The notes: generated by a model not told the origin, from the sequence alone. Shown: positions 8,455 through 17,787, counted from the first letter of the stretch. The stretch: 64,000 nt of DNA from Endobacterium cereale (GCF_009617585.1 NZ_WIXI01000043.1:186001-250000), one strand, 5' to 3'. A program made the numbers and translations.

Positions 8455-9735
8455 CTATCGGAAGACGCTCGGCAGCCAGAGCGAGAGGGCGGGGATGTAT
8501 GTCACGAGCATCAGCACCACGAGGCCAGCACCATAGAAAGGCCAGATCGAGCGCATGGCCTCCCACACGGATATCTTACCCACCGCGCAGGCAACGAATT
8601 GCACCCCTCCCACCGGTGGCGTATTGAGGCCGATGCCGTAGTTGAGGATCATGATCACACCGAAATGTACCGGGTCGATGCCATAGGCGACGGCGATCGG
8701 CAGGAAGATCGGCGTAGTGATGATGATCGTCGGGCCCATGTCCATGAACGTGCCGAGCACCAGCATGATCACGTTCAGGAGAAGCAGGATCATGATCGGG
8801 TTGTCGGACAGCGTCTGCATCCATGCGACCAGCGTTGCCGGCACGCGCAGGAAGGCCATCAGCCATGAGAAGGATGCCGCGCAACCGATGATCAGGAGAA
8901 CCATGGCGGTGGTGCGCACCGCACCCATGGTGGCATGCACGAAATCCTTCCAGCTCAGCTGGCGGTAGATCAGGAGCGTGACTAGCAGCGCGTAGATGAC
9001 GGCGATGCAGGAGCTTTCCGTGGCGGTGAAAATGCCGGAGCGCACGCCGCCGAAGATGATGGCGATCAGCAGCAGGCCCGGGATCGCGACCGCAAAAAGA
9101 TGCAGCGCTACCATCAGGCCGGGAAACGGTTCGGTCGGATAACCGCGCTTGCTGGCAACGATATAGGCTGTCACCATCAGCACGGCGGCAAACAGCAGGC
9201 CGGGAATGACACCGGCGGTAAACAGGTCGGCGATGGAAATTTTTCCACCGGCCGAGATCGAGTAGATGATCATGTTATGCGATGGCGGCAGGAGCAGAGC
9301 AATCAGCGCCGCCATCGAGGTGACGTTGACGGCATAGTCGGCACCGTAACCACGCGCCTTCATTTGCGGGATCATTAGACCGCCAACGGCTGCGGCTTCA
9401 GCAACAGCCGAGCCGGAAATGCCGCCGAACAGGGTGGAGGTGAGGATGTTCACCTGTCCCAGTCCGCCGCGCAAATGTCCGACGATCGAGGCCGCGAAGG
9501 CGACGATACGCCCGGCAATGCCGCCACGCACCATCAGGTCACCGGAATAGATGAAGAAAGGAATGGCGAGCATGGAAAACACGCTCATGCCGGAATTCAT
9601 GCGCTGGAAAACCACCAGCGGCGGCAGGCCCATATAAACGACGGTCGCGAGGCTGGAAATGCCGAGGCAAAACGCGATCGGCGTGCCGATCAGCATCAGC
9701 AGCGTGAATGTGCCGAAGAGGATCCAAAGTTCCAT
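8455..9735 (-). CDS. TRAP transporter large permease (DctM type)
   Basis: This 426-residue protein has about 12 membrane segments, starting MELWILFGTFTLLMLIGTPI. The DctM signatures are present: MLAIPFFIYSGDLM, GGISGSAVAEAAAVGGLMIP and a C-terminal TPPVGGVQFVACAVGKIS. It uses a sodium gradient to move substrate handed over by the DctP-type protein. It lies 4 bases from the small permease gene, in one operon. Confidence 0.93.
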   Translation of the reverse strand: MELWILFGTFTLLMLIGTPIAFCLGISSLATVVYMGLPPLVVFQRMNSGMSVFSMLAIPFFIYSGDLMVRGGIAGRIVAFAASIVGHLRGGLGQVNILTSTLFGGISGSAVAEAAAVGGLMIPQMKARGYGADYAVNVTSMAALIALLLPPSHNMIIYSISAGGKISIADLFTAGVIPGLLFAAVLMVTAYIVASKRGYPTEPFPGLMVALHLFAVAIPGLLLIAIIFGGVRSGIFTATESSCIAVIYALLVTLLIYRQLSWKDFVHATMGAVRTTAMVLLIIGCAASFSWLMAFLRVPATLVAWMQTLSDNPIMILLLLNVIMLVLGTFMDMGPTIIITTPIFLPIAVAYGIDPVHFGVIMILNYGIGLNTPPVGGVQFVACAVGKISVWEAMRSIWPFYGAGLVVLMLVTYIPALSLWLPSVFR

Positions 9736-9739
9736 TCTA

Positions 9740-10345
9740 TCATTCCCCCTTCGCCGAGCCGGGCAGGTTCAGCCGGGCCGCGTCCTTGCGAACGTCTTCG
9801 ATATTTTCCAGTTCGACCGCGATTTCGGTCGGCGCCATTTCGTCCAGGGCCTCATCGATGGGGGCGCCGAGCGCGCGGGCGACAACGCGTTCCAGCGCAA
9901 ACAGGGTGATCAGCACGCCACCGCCGACGATGGGCACGTAATCCCACGCGCCGGATATGCCGAGCGCCGGCATTGTGGTCGCCGCCGTGAGGCTGATGAG
10001 ACTGCCGCCATACCAGACCATGCCGATGCCGAAGGCCAGGATGACGAGGTCGGAAATCATCCGCAGCCACTTCTTGCCGGCCGGCGGCAGCACATAGAGC
10101 AGCACGTCGAAACCCATGTGATTGTTCTCGCGCACGCCGACGGCTGCGCCGAGAAAGATGAACCAGCTCATCAGGATCACCGCGCCGGGTTCGGTCCAGC
10201 TGGGGGAATCGTTAAGCACGTAGCGGCAGAAAACCTGCCAGGCGACGATGGCCGTCATGGCGACGAGACCGATACCGGCAAGGTAAAGCACCAGCGTATT
10301 GAGCTTGGTGAGAATGGGCAGGCCAGTTCTTAGGTGGGCAGACAT
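9740..10345 (-). CDS. TRAP transporter small permease (DctQ type)
   Basis: The start MSAHLRTGLP at 10345 is preceded by AGGAGA and gives 201 residues with four membrane helices. The family features VFCRYVLNDSPSWTEPGAVILMSWFIFLG-like residues and HMGFD are present. It forms the membrane complex with the large permease immediately downstream. The C-terminal tail after the last helix is somewhat long and acidic. Confidence 0.9.
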   Translation of the reverse strand: MSAHLRTGLPILTKLNTLVLYLAGIGLVAMTAIVAWQVFCRYVLNDSPSWTEPGAVILMSWFIFLGAAVGVRENNHMGFDVLLYVLPPAGKKWLRMISDLVILAFGIGMVWYGGSLISLTAATTMPALGISGAWDYVPIVGGGVLITLFALERVVARALGAPIDEALDEMAPTEIAVELENIEDVRKDAARLNLPGSAKGE

Positions 10346-10460
10346 AGGTAAGCGTCTCCTGACCTTTCCGGCTGACGGAAGGGTTGGACAAAGGTCCGGC
10401 ATTCGGTGTTGCGGAAACGGTGATCCCACCCCGTCCTGATGGACGGGGTGGGATCAGAAA

Positions 10461-11438
10461 TTACTTGGTGGCCTGAACGTCGGCGACGAGCTTCTTCAGT
10501 ACGTCATCCTTGACGTGCTTGTCGTAGACCGGCTTCATCGCGTCGATAAAGCCCTGCTTTTCGACCTCGTTGATCTGGGCGCCCGCCTTTTCGACGGTGG
10601 CACGTGATTCACCGGTTTTCTTGGCCCAGAGCTCACGCTGCTTGGCGACGCTGTCCTTGGCGGCCTGCTTGAACAAGGCCTGATCTTCCGGTGTCAGCTT
10701 GTCGAAGGCGGCTTTGTTCATGACGAACACTTCCGGCAGGATCGTATGCTGATCCTCGGAGAAATATTTGGCGACTTCGAAATGCTTGGCGGTGTCGTAG
10801 CTCGGATAATTGTTTTCCGCACCATCGATGACGCCGGTTTCGACCGAGGAATAGACCTCGCCGTAGGGCATCGGCGTGGCGTTGGCGCCGAGCGCTGCCG
10901 TCATGTCGACAAAGATGTCGGACTGGATGACGCGGAATTTCAAGCCCTTCATGTCGGCCACGGTCTTGATCGGCTTTTTCGAATTGTAGAAGGAGCGCGA
11001 ACCGGCGTCATAAAAGGCCAGAGCGACAAGGCCTGCCGGCTCGAATGCCGCCTTGATCTGGTCGCCGATCGGGCCGTCCATCACCGTGTGCATGTGTTCT
11101 TCCGAGCGGAAGATATAGGGGAGCGCCGGCACGATGGTTTCCTTCACGGTGCCGTTGAACGGCGCCATGGAGACGCGGTTGAGTTCGATCACGCCGGAGC
11201 GAACCTGCTCGATCGTATCCTTCTCCTCGCCGAGCTGCGCCGAGTGATAAACCTCGACGGAATAACGACCGGCGGTGCGTTCCTTGATCAGTTCGCCGAA
11301 ATATTTGACGCCTTCGACGGTCGGATAACCGTCCGGATGTGTGTCGGACGATTTCAGCACAGTCTGCGCCGCCGCCGTTCCCAGCATCAGCAGCGAAGCC
11401 ACCGCAACGCCGGACAACAATTTGGTGATATGCAACAT
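10461..11438 (-). CDS. TRAP transporter substrate-binding protein (DctP type), probable sugar-acid binder
   Basis: This 325-residue protein starts MLHITKLLSGVAVASLLMLG behind GGAGGAG. It has a Sec signal peptide ending ...AAAQ. The DctP motifs FRVIQSDIFVDM and GVIDGAENNYPSYDT are clear; the Arg of the first motif binds the carboxylate of the ligand. Residues around TPMPYGEVYSSVETG and ENNYPSYDTAKHFEVAKY resemble binding proteins for hexuronates. The galacturonate/glucuronate guess is inference. It is first in the operon dctP-dctQ-dctM-gntR. Confidence 0.9.
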   Translation of the reverse strand: MLHITKLLSGVAVASLLMLGTAAAQTVLKSSDTHPDGYPTVEGVKYFGELIKERTAGRYSVEVYHSAQLGEEKDTIEQVRSGVIELNRVSMAPFNGTVKETIVPALPYIFRSEEHMHTVMDGPIGDQIKAAFEPAGLVALAFYDAGSRSFYNSKKPIKTVADMKGLKFRVIQSDIFVDMTAALGANATPMPYGEVYSSVETGVIDGAENNYPSYDTAKHFEVAKYFSEDQHTILPEVFVMNKAAFDKLTPEDQALFKQAAKDSVAKQRELWAKKTGESRATVEKAGAQINEVEKQGFIDAMKPVYDKHVKDDVLKKLVADVQATK

Positions 11439-11604
11439 ATTCTCCTCCCAGATCGCGGGCGCCGCCCGCTGTTGCGCTTCAGAAAAAATCACACGCCTAT
11501 CCGGCATCACGACATGTCTATCGCAAAGCAGTTACGCATCGGCAGTGGATTTTTCAGCCGTTCCTCCTACGGTTGAAACATATTGGTAGAAGGCAAAATT
11601 GATC

Positions 11605-11614
11605 ATGTCAACAT
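11605..11614. promoter_or_regulatory. Possible GntR/FCD operator
   Basis: ATGTCAACAT is a short palindrome in the gap between the divergent TRAP operon and the Gfo/Idh/MocA gene, flanked by TTGATC and ATCAA. It resembles the TGT...ACA core of FadR-type operators. The match is short, so confidence is low. Confidence 0.3.
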
Positions 11615-11713
11615 ATCAAAAAGTATCAGATGTATGATGACTTTTCGGTCGCACAGTCCCTGTTGCGTCGATAGTGTAAATCCGGACTGAAACGACGACA
11701 GGGAGGGTTCTCA

Positions 11714-12745
11714 GTGACTGTTTCCACCCGAATGCGCACCGCCATCATCGGTCTTGGCATGGCCTCGCCGCAGCATGCGCAGAGCCTGCTTGAACTCAAG
11801 GATGAGGTCGACGTGGTGGCAGCATTCAGCCCGAGCTCGAACCGGCGCAGCGCCTTTGCAGAACGGTTCGGCCTGCCGGTCGTGGAGAATGTCGATGTGA
11901 TTTTCAATGATGCATCGATCGACTACATCATCATTCTCACACCGCCAAATACACATCTGGAACTGGTGCAAAGGGCAGCGGATGCCGGCAAACATGTGCT
12001 GCTGGAAAAACCGCTCGACGTGACGCTCGACCGCTCGCAACAGATCGTCGATATAGCCGCCAGAGCAAATATTAAGCTCGGCGTTGTGTTTCAGCGCCGT
12101 TTCCGCCGCACCTTTGCCGAGACAGCCAAACTCTTGGCCGAGGGAGAATTGGGCGAGATCGTTTCCGTTTCCATGCGGCTCAGCAACTGGCGGCCGCAAA
12201 GCTATTACGACGAACCGGGACGAGGTACGATTGCTCGTGATGGCGGCGGCGTGTTGCTGACGCAGGCAATCCACACCATTGATCAGATGATCACGCTTGC
12301 GGGCCTGCCAGCCGAGGTTGCCGGCTTCGCGGTCACGAGTGCCGTACATCGTATGGAAACAGAGGATCTTGCGCATGCCATCATGCGCTTTGAAAACGGC
12401 GCGATCGGCTCCCTCAGCGCCACGACCTCCGCCTATCCCGGATATCCGGACGAGATTGAAATACTAGGTACGAAAGGCTCAGCGCGGATGGGCAGCGATT
12501 CCGGGACGATAGCTTTGATGGACGGTCGCAAAATAGAGTTGACCGACAGCACCGATGGCGGAGGCACGGGTGCCGATCCCATGGCCTTTTCGCATCAAAA
12601 CCACCTCGCTCTGCATCAAGCTTTTCTGGCTGCCTTGCGTGACAATCGCGAGCCGATAGCTTCCGCAACAGAGGCATTGAAGGCGCATCGCTTAATCGCG
12701 GCAATCCTGCAGGCTTCCAGCGAAGGAAAAACGGTGGCAGTCTGA
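11714..12745 (+). CDS. Gfo/Idh/MocA family oxidoreductase
   Basis: This 343-residue protein starts at a GTG preceded by AGGGAGGG. It has an N-terminal NAD(P)-binding fold (TAIIGLGMASPQHAQSL) and the family EKP motif (LLEKPLDVT) that carries the catalytic lysine, followed by a C-terminal beta-sheet domain with GGGVLLTQAIHTID. These enzymes oxidise or reduce sugars and inositols. The gene is divergent from the TRAP importer, so it may act on the imported sugar acid. Confidence 0.87.
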   Translation: MTVSTRMRTAIIGLGMASPQHAQSLLELKDEVDVVAAFSPSSNRRSAFAERFGLPVVENVDVIFNDASIDYIIILTPPNTHLELVQRAADAGKHVLLEKPLDVTLDRSQQIVDIAARANIKLGVVFQRRFRRTFAETAKLLAEGELGEIVSVSMRLSNWRPQSYYDEPGRGTIARDGGGVLLTQAIHTIDQMITLAGLPAEVAGFAVTSAVHRMETEDLAHAIMRFENGAIGSLSATTSAYPGYPDEIEILGTKGSARMGSDSGTIALMDGRKIELTDSTDGGGTGADPMAFSHQNHLALHQAFLAALRDNREPIASATEALKAHRLIAAILQASSEGKTVAV

Positions 12746-12754
12746 CCGGTTCGA

Positions 12755-13543
12755 TCAGTCGGCAAACTCCGGTTCGGTGCGCATCAGCTGGCGACGAATG
12801 CTTTCCATGTGCAGACGTGCGCTTTCAGGGTCGCCTTCGCGCATTTCCAGATAGGTTTTCTGGGCGATGTCTGCCGGCACCGCCTTGAGTTCGCGGCCGG
12901 TCGACATGGCGAGCAACTGTACCTCGGCGGCACGCTCCAGATAATAGAGATCGTCATAGGCTTCGGCGATGGTCGGGCCGACCACCATGACGCCGTGGTT
13001 TTTCAGGAAAACGATATCGGCATCCCCCATAGCGCGGGCAATGCGCAGGCCTTCGCTGTCATCCAGCGCAAGGCCATTATAGTTTTCATCGATGGCCGTG
13101 CGGCCATAAAATTTCAGTGCGGTCTGACCGGCCCAGACAAGCGGTTCGCCTTCCAGCATGGAAAGCGCCGTTGCGTAGGGCATATGCGTGTGGAAGGCGG
13201 CGGTGGCGCGTGGCAGGGTCTTGTGAAGCTGGGCGTGGATGTAGAAGGCGGTTGCCTCCGGTTTGCCGCTGCCGGCAACCACATTGCCGTTGAAATCGCA
13301 GACGAGAAGCTGGGAGGCGGTGATTTCCGCAAATGCCCAGCCGTATGGGTTCACCAGAAACAGGTCTTCGTGGCCGGGCACGACGGCGGAGAAATGGTTG
13401 CAGATGCCTTCTTGCAATCCGAGTTTTGCCGCCATTCGGAAGGAGGCGGCGAGATCGATGCGCGCTTCGCGGATGGCATTGCTGTCCAGCGTGAGATTGC
13501 GCAGAACGGCTGGCGTGGAGACGGTTTTCAGTTCGTGAGCCAT
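12755..13543 (-). CDS. Class II aldolase/adducin family protein
   Basis: This 262-residue protein has the zinc-binding AFHTHMPYAT and the LKNHGVMVVG histidine typical of class II aldolases and L-fuculose/ribulose-phosphate enzymes, and an NHFS/GSGKPEA phosphate-or-carboxylate site near the N-terminal half. Many members of this subgroup act on non-phosphorylated acids or as decarboxylases. It lies just downstream of, and on the same strand as, the LysR gene, so control by that LysR is plausible. Confidence 0.82.
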   Translation of the reverse strand: MAHELKTVSTPAVLRNLTLDSNAIREARIDLAASFRMAAKLGLQEGICNHFSAVVPGHEDLFLVNPYGWAFAEITASQLLVCDFNGNVVAGSGKPEATAFYIHAQLHKTLPRATAAFHTHMPYATALSMLEGEPLVWAGQTALKFYGRTAIDENYNGLALDDSEGLRIARAMGDADIVFLKNHGVMVVGPTIAEAYDDLYYLERAAEVQLLAMSTGRELKAVPADIAQKTYLEMREGDPESARLHMESIRRQLMRTEPEFAD

Positions 13544-13563
13544 GGCATTCTCCTCGATCGAAA

Positions 13564-14481
13564 TTACCGATGAACGGCGAGTGCGTTGTCGTAGAGGGAA
13601 CAGAATTCGGCCGACACATCCGATGCGATGGACGCAATCAGCGGCGACAATCGCGAGGACGGATTGTCGAGATAAACGGCGAAATAATCGGTTGCTGGGA
13701 ACGGGTGGCGGACATTGAGCACTTTCAATGTGCCGAGCCTGAGTTCGTTCTGGATGACGATGGGCGGCAGAACTGCGATGCCGATGCCGGCGGCGACCAT
13801 GCTGATCGTCGTTGCCAGCGAATTGGAATAATGCACCACACCCTGGCCGAGCGAATTGGTCGGCAGATACTCGACCATGCGCTTGTAGGCCTGCGTGCCG
13901 ACTTCATAGGAGATGATCGGGTTCAGCATCAGATCGGCGCGGGTCATCGCGTCGTCATCGGAGGGAAAGGCGCTGTTGGCGATCCAGAACATGCCGAGCG
14001 TACAGAGATCGACGATCCTGAATTTTTCCAGTGCAGGGCCGTGAAAACCCAGAATGATGTCGAGTTCGCGCTTTTCGAGTTTTGACAGGATGGTCTGTGA
14101 AGCGTCGGTGGTGACCGATACACGCACGCGCGGAAATCGCTGTTTCAGCGTTTCCATGATGCCGGGGAGAATGGCCAATGCCATCGAAGGAACGAGGCCG
14201 ATGCGCACGGTGCCTTCGACCGTTTCGGGTGGCGCAACATCCGCGACAAGGCGATTGTAGCGGGCGATGATGTCGCGCGCGCCGGAGACGAAGGAGCGAC
14301 CCTCGCGGGTCAGGTGCACATCACGCGTATCGCGTTCGAAAAGGCGGATGCCGAGTTCCTGCTCGATGGCCGATATGCGGTTGGAAATGGCAGCCGGGGT
14401 AATGTTCATGCGGTCGGCGGTAACGCGAAAACTTCTTAGTTCCGCAAGCCAGACCACGGTTTCAAGGAAACGAATATTCAT
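13564..14481 (-). CDS. LysR-family transcriptional regulator
   Basis: The start MNIRFLETVVWLAEL at 14481 is chosen because it is the normal LysR beginning; an alternative lies 18 bases upstream. The helix-turn-helix reads RSFRVTADRMNITPAAISNRI and is followed by a periplasmic-binding-like effector domain, about 305 residues in all. It is located 20 bases before the class II aldolase gene, its likely target. The ligand is unknown. Confidence 0.88.
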   Translation of the reverse strand: MNIRFLETVVWLAELRSFRVTADRMNITPAAISNRISAIEQELGIRLFERDTRDVHLTREGRSFVSGARDIIARYNRLVADVAPPETVEGTVRIGLVPSMALAILPGIMETLKQRFPRVRVSVTTDASQTILSKLEKRELDIILGFHGPALEKFRIVDLCTLGMFWIANSAFPSDDDAMTRADLMLNPIISYEVGTQAYKRMVEYLPTNSLGQGVVHYSNSLATTISMVAAGIGIAVLPPIVIQNELRLGTLKVLNVRHPFPATDYFAVYLDNPSSRLSPLIASIASDVSAEFCSLYDNALAVHR

Positions 14482-14640
14482 CGCGTGAACGCGCCTCACC
14501 GTTTTATCGACCGATCATGCGCATTATTCGCGTCCAGATTGTCGTAAGCTGTTGTTTTACACAGACTATGTTCCCGGTCGCCACGTTACACCGTGAAGAC
14601 GATATGGCAACGCCGGGTCGGTAGAGTTTGCTGTTTCATC

Positions 14641-14672
14641 GCAAAAAGAAGGCCCGGATTTTTGCCCGGACC
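14641..14672 (-). terminator. Intrinsic terminator of the ABC/aldolase/nitrilase/RraA operon
   Basis: On the minus strand GGTCCGG pairs with CCGGGCC (7 bp including one G-U) around an 8-base loop, followed by TTCTTTTTGC. It lies 17 bases after the RraA-like stop codon. Confidence 0.75.
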
Positions 14673-14688
14673 TGGTTTGTCAAAAAGC

Positions 14689-15354
14689 TCAGGCGAGCTT
14701 GGCCAGAACCTTGGCGGTGGCGCCGGTCATGTCGCCGAGTTTCTGCACCTTGTCGCGGACGCTTGCCTCGCGTTTCTTGCCGGTGTCCTGACGTTTCAGC
14801 GCTTCTTCGGAAACGGCACGCACCTCATCACGCGGGATGACGAGAACGCCGCTTTCGTCGGCGAGAATGGCGTCACCCGGCATCACCACCGCACCGCCGC
14901 AGCTGACTGGAATGTTGAAGCCACCACCGAGATCGTAAAGCCGTGTCGTGATCGGCGAGAGGCCACGCGACCACATGGGGAAATCCGAATCCTGAATTTC
15001 CGTGAGGTCCGTGCAGGGGCCGTCGACGATACCGGCAACCGCGCCGGATGCTTTTGCCGCAACGGTGACACCGCCGCCCCAGCAGGCGTATTTGTCATCG
15101 CCCAGACGGTCGACGACAAGAATGTCGCCCGGTCGCAGCTGGCCGGTGGCGTGGTGCAGCAGGGTCGAGTCCGGTCCGGCGATGGCAAGCGTCACGGCGG
15201 TGCCGACAACACGGCGGCCGGGAAGCAGCGGCTGGATCTGCCGGTCCATGAAACCCATCAGCCGCCAATGGCCGACCGTTGCGGTTTCGACGCCGGAGAG
15301 AAGATCGAGATCCTCCTGGGGGACCTGCTCGGGCATGTCCTTGATGACGTACAT
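14689..15354 (-). CDS. RraA-like / HMG-aldolase family protein with an atypical active site
   Basis: This 221-residue protein has the RraA fold: ETATVGHWRLMG, GDILVVDRLGDDKYACWGG, AGIVDGPCTDLTEI and VMPGDAILADESGVLVIP. Class II pyruvate aldolases of this family carry an Arg-Asp pair (DG-x-x-RD). Here the same place reads DGPCTD, so the arginine that stabilises the enolate is replaced by threonine. Classical aldolase or oxaloacetate decarboxylase activity is therefore doubtful. It is the last gene of the minus-strand catabolic operon. Confidence 0.85.
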   Translation of the reverse strand: MYVIKDMPEQVPQEDLDLLSGVETATVGHWRLMGFMDRQIQPLLPGRRVVGTAVTLAIAGPDSTLLHHATGQLRPGDILVVDRLGDDKYACWGGGVTVAAKASGAVAGIVDGPCTDLTEIQDSDFPMWSRGLSPITTRLYDLGGGFNIPVSCGGAVVMPGDAILADESGVLVIPRDEVRAVSEEALKRQDTGKKREASVRDKVQKLGDMTGATAKVLAKLA

Positions 15355-15372
15355 GATCGAATTCTCCTTTAT

Positions 15373-16194
15373 TTACGCGCAGGCGAGGCGGCGATGCTGG
15401 GTCATCGGGATGAGGTTGCGAACGCGCTTGATTTCTTTCGGCTCGATGCGGGCGGTGACATAACCGACCGGATCGGAGGCGCGGGCAATCGTGTGGCCCC
15501 ATGGGTCGCAGACCAGCGAATGGCCGTAGCAGGCACGCTTTTCACCGTTGACGGTAACGCTACCGGTCTGGCCGCAGGCGGCGAAATAGGTCTGGGTTTC
15601 GATGGCGCGCGCGCGGGCCAGCACTTCCCAGTGGTCCTTGCCGGTCTGCAGGGTGAAGGCGGCGGGCAGCACGATGACGTCGCAGCCGGCCTTTTCGAGC
15701 TGCAGGAAAAGTTCGAAGAAACGGATATCGTAGCAGATGGCGCAACCGATCTTCATGCCGTCGATTTCATAGGTGACGATATCCTCGCCCGGCTTGACGG
15801 TGGCGGATTCCTTGTAGGCCGTGCCATCGGGTGCCACGATGTCGAACATGTGGATTTTTCGGTAGGCGGCCACTTCCTTACCTTCGCGGTCGAAGACGAA
15901 GGAGGTGTTGTAGATGCGGTTTTCGCCCTCGACCTTTTCCATGATCGTGCCGGCATGGACAAAAACCTTGTTATCGCGGGCAAAATCCTGCGCCATCGTG
16001 TAGGCTGCACCACCGGCCGGTTCGGCCAGTGCCAGTTTTTCTTCGGTCGTGGTGCCATAGACTTCGAAATATTCCGGCAGGACGATCAGGTCCGGCTGGT
16101 CGTTTTTCAGGGCTTCCGTCATCAGATCTTTGGTGATCTTCAGGTTGGCTGCGCGGTCCTGCTGCGGGTTGGTCTGGATCAGGCTGATTTTCAT
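15373..16194 (-). CDS. Carbon-nitrogen hydrolase (nitrilase superfamily, omega-amidase-like)
   Basis: This 273-residue protein starts MKISLIQTNPQQ behind GGAGGAA. The catalytic triad of the superfamily is visible: Glu41 in LPEYF, Lys113 in YRKIHMFD, and Cys154 in GCAICYDIRF. The length and KIHMFD motif fit amidases of dicarboxylic monoamides or related compounds rather than true nitrilases. It lies between the aldolase and the RraA-like gene, so it may hydrolyse an amide intermediate of the imported compound; this is inference. Confidence 0.88.
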   Translation of the reverse strand: MKISLIQTNPQQDRAANLKITKDLMTEALKNDQPDLIVLPEYFEVYGTTTEEKLALAEPAGGAAYTMAQDFARDNKVFVHAGTIMEKVEGENRIYNTSFVFDREGKEVAAYRKIHMFDIVAPDGTAYKESATVKPGEDIVTYEIDGMKIGCAICYDIRFFELFLQLEKAGCDVIVLPAAFTLQTGKDHWEVLARARAIETQTYFAACGQTGSVTVNGEKRACYGHSLVCDPWGHTIARASDPVGYVTARIEPKEIKRVRNLIPMTQHRRLACA

Positions 16195-16221
16195 GGATAA
16201 TTCCTCCAAATGCGATGTCGC

Positions 16222-16956
16222 TCAGGCGACGATCTTTTCCTGCTTGAGTGCGTTGATAGTGGACATGATGCCGGCGCGAAGAGTCATGTTCTGGGTGGCG
16301 ACGACCAGCATTTCGGCGCCTTCTTCCAGCGCGAAGGTGCGCTCAGCAGGCGTCCAGGCAGGCATGATCCATTTTTTGCCAGCGTCGCGCGCGGCTTTGG
16401 CGATGCGGGAGAGGTCGCGGCGGTCTTCATCGTTGAAGGCGTAGGCGCCGCGGCCGCAGGCAAGTGCCAGATCGGACGGGCCGGGGAACAGGCCATCGAC
16501 CGTTTCGAGCGCTGCGATCTTTTCGACATCGGCGAGGCTCTCGGCCGTTTCGATCATTGCGTAGCACTTGGTGCGCTTGTTTTCCTTCTCGAACGCGTCG
16601 GAAGACGGGCGGGCGTAACCGAACACGCGGCCACCGGCATAGGAGCGGATGCCGAGCAGCGGGTATTTGGCAGCCTTGGTCACTTCGCGAGCGTGATCGA
16701 CGCCGAGAATATGCGGCAGGATGACGCCGTCGGAGCCGAAATCGAGGGCCTGCTGGATGGCTTCGGTGGTCGGCGCGATCACCTTGGTCAGGGCCGGGAT
16801 GCCGAGCGATTTGGAAAAGGCCAGGAACTGGTCGAGTGTGGCGAGATCGAACGTGCCGTGCTCGAGTTCGATGACGAGTTGGCTGACGCCGCAGGTCTTG
16901 GCGATTTCCAGAAAGCCGAAATGCGGCTGCGACATCCAGAGCGCGATATTGTCCAT
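16222..16956 (-). CDS. HpcH/HpaI family aldolase
   Basis: The start MDNIALWMSQPHFG at 16956 has GGAGAC eight bases upstream; a start 15 bases earlier lacks a ribosome-binding site. The 244 residues include the class II aldolase landmarks LVIELEHGTFD, GIRSYAG, YAMIETAESLADV and LFPGPSDLALACG. Members cleave 2-keto-3-deoxy acids to pyruvate or glyoxylate plus an aldehyde with a divalent metal held by the Glu of MIET and the Asp of GPSD. It follows the second ABC permease gene by about 27 bases. Confidence 0.87.
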   Translation of the reverse strand: MDNIALWMSQPHFGFLEIAKTCGVSQLVIELEHGTFDLATLDQFLAFSKSLGIPALTKVIAPTTEAIQQALDFGSDGVILPHILGVDHAREVTKAAKYPLLGIRSYAGGRVFGYARPSSDAFEKENKRTKCYAMIETAESLADVEKIAALETVDGLFPGPSDLALACGRGAYAFNDEDRRDLSRIAKAARDAGKKWIMPAWTPAERTFALEEGAEMLVVATQNMTLRAGIMSTINALKQEKIVA

Positions 16957-16982
16957 TTCAGGTGTCTCCATTGCAATTTCAG

Positions 16983-17774
16983 TCACTTGCCGATGGTCTT
17001 CGACAGGCCAAGCGTACGTTCGATCAGGAAGATGATGAGAAGGGTGGCGGCGACGAGGACAACGGACACGGCGGCTGTCATCGGGTCGGTCTGGCTTTCG
17101 ACATAGTCGAAGATCTCCACCGGCAGGGTGCGTAGGCGCGGCCCGGTGATGAACAGCGAGATCACAACTTCGTCGAAGGAGAGAAGGAAGGAAAGCGCGG
17201 CACTGGCGATGAAGCCAGGCATCATCAGCGGCAGAGTGATGCGGCGAACCACCGTGAAGGGCGAGGCGCCGAGCATGGTGGCCGCATCCTCCACCGATGG
17301 CGGCAGGGTGGAAAATGCCGTCAGCATGATGCGGATCACGTAAGGGGTAGTGATGATCAGATGCGCGATGATGAGGCCGGTATAGGTGCCGAGCAGGCGG
17401 GCCTGCACGAAGACCAGAAGGATGGCGAGGCCAAGCACGATCGAGGGTAGGAGAAGCGGTGCCGTGAACAGGTTCAGCAAAAACTCGCGGCCGATGAACT
17501 GGCGGCGGCGGATGGCAAACGCGGCGGGCACGCCGGCGGCAAGGCCGAGGATCGTCACCGTGACGGCGATTACAAAGCTGATCCACAGCGCCTGGGCAAA
17601 ACCGGCATGAGAGAACATCGCGGCATACCAGCGAAGGCCCCAGCTTTCCGGCGGGAAAGTGATGTAGCTGTCATTGCTGAAAGACAGCGGCAGCACGATC
17701 AGGATGGGCGCGAGCAGGAAGAGATAGATGCAGGCGACGAGGAGCCTGAACGGAATGGTCAATTGGCCGATCAT
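16983..17774 (-). CDS. ABC transporter permease (PotC type)
   Basis: The start MIGQLTIPFRLLVACIY at 17774 follows TAAGGAGG. The protein has 263 residues with six membrane helices and the cytoplasmic EAA loop (VEDAATMLGASPFTVVRRITLPLMMPG). The family fits spermidine/putrescine or 2-aminoethylphosphonate-type importers. It works with the permease just upstream, the ATPase and the binding protein of the same operon. Confidence 0.92.
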   Translation of the reverse strand: MIGQLTIPFRLLVACIYLFLLAPILIVLPLSFSNDSYITFPPESWGLRWYAAMFSHAGFAQALWISFVIAVTVTILGLAAGVPAAFAIRRRQFIGREFLLNLFTAPLLLPSIVLGLAILLVFVQARLLGTYTGLIIAHLIITTPYVIRIMLTAFSTLPPSVEDAATMLGASPFTVVRRITLPLMMPGFIASAALSFLLSFDEVVISLFITGPRLRTLPVEIFDYVESQTDPMTAAVSVVLVAATLLIIFLIERTLGLSKTIGK

Positions 17775-17787
17775 GTCAGGTTCCTCC

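Noticed and set aside
14593..16200. 535-codon open frame on the plus strand
   Set aside because: Shadow of the RraA-like and nitrilase genes, whose catalytic motifs are on the minus strand.
16957..17586. Upstream extension of the HpcH/HpaI reading frame
   Set aside because: It overlaps the ABC permease gene in another frame, is rich in His and Arg without family sense, and a good start with ribosome-binding site exists at 16956.
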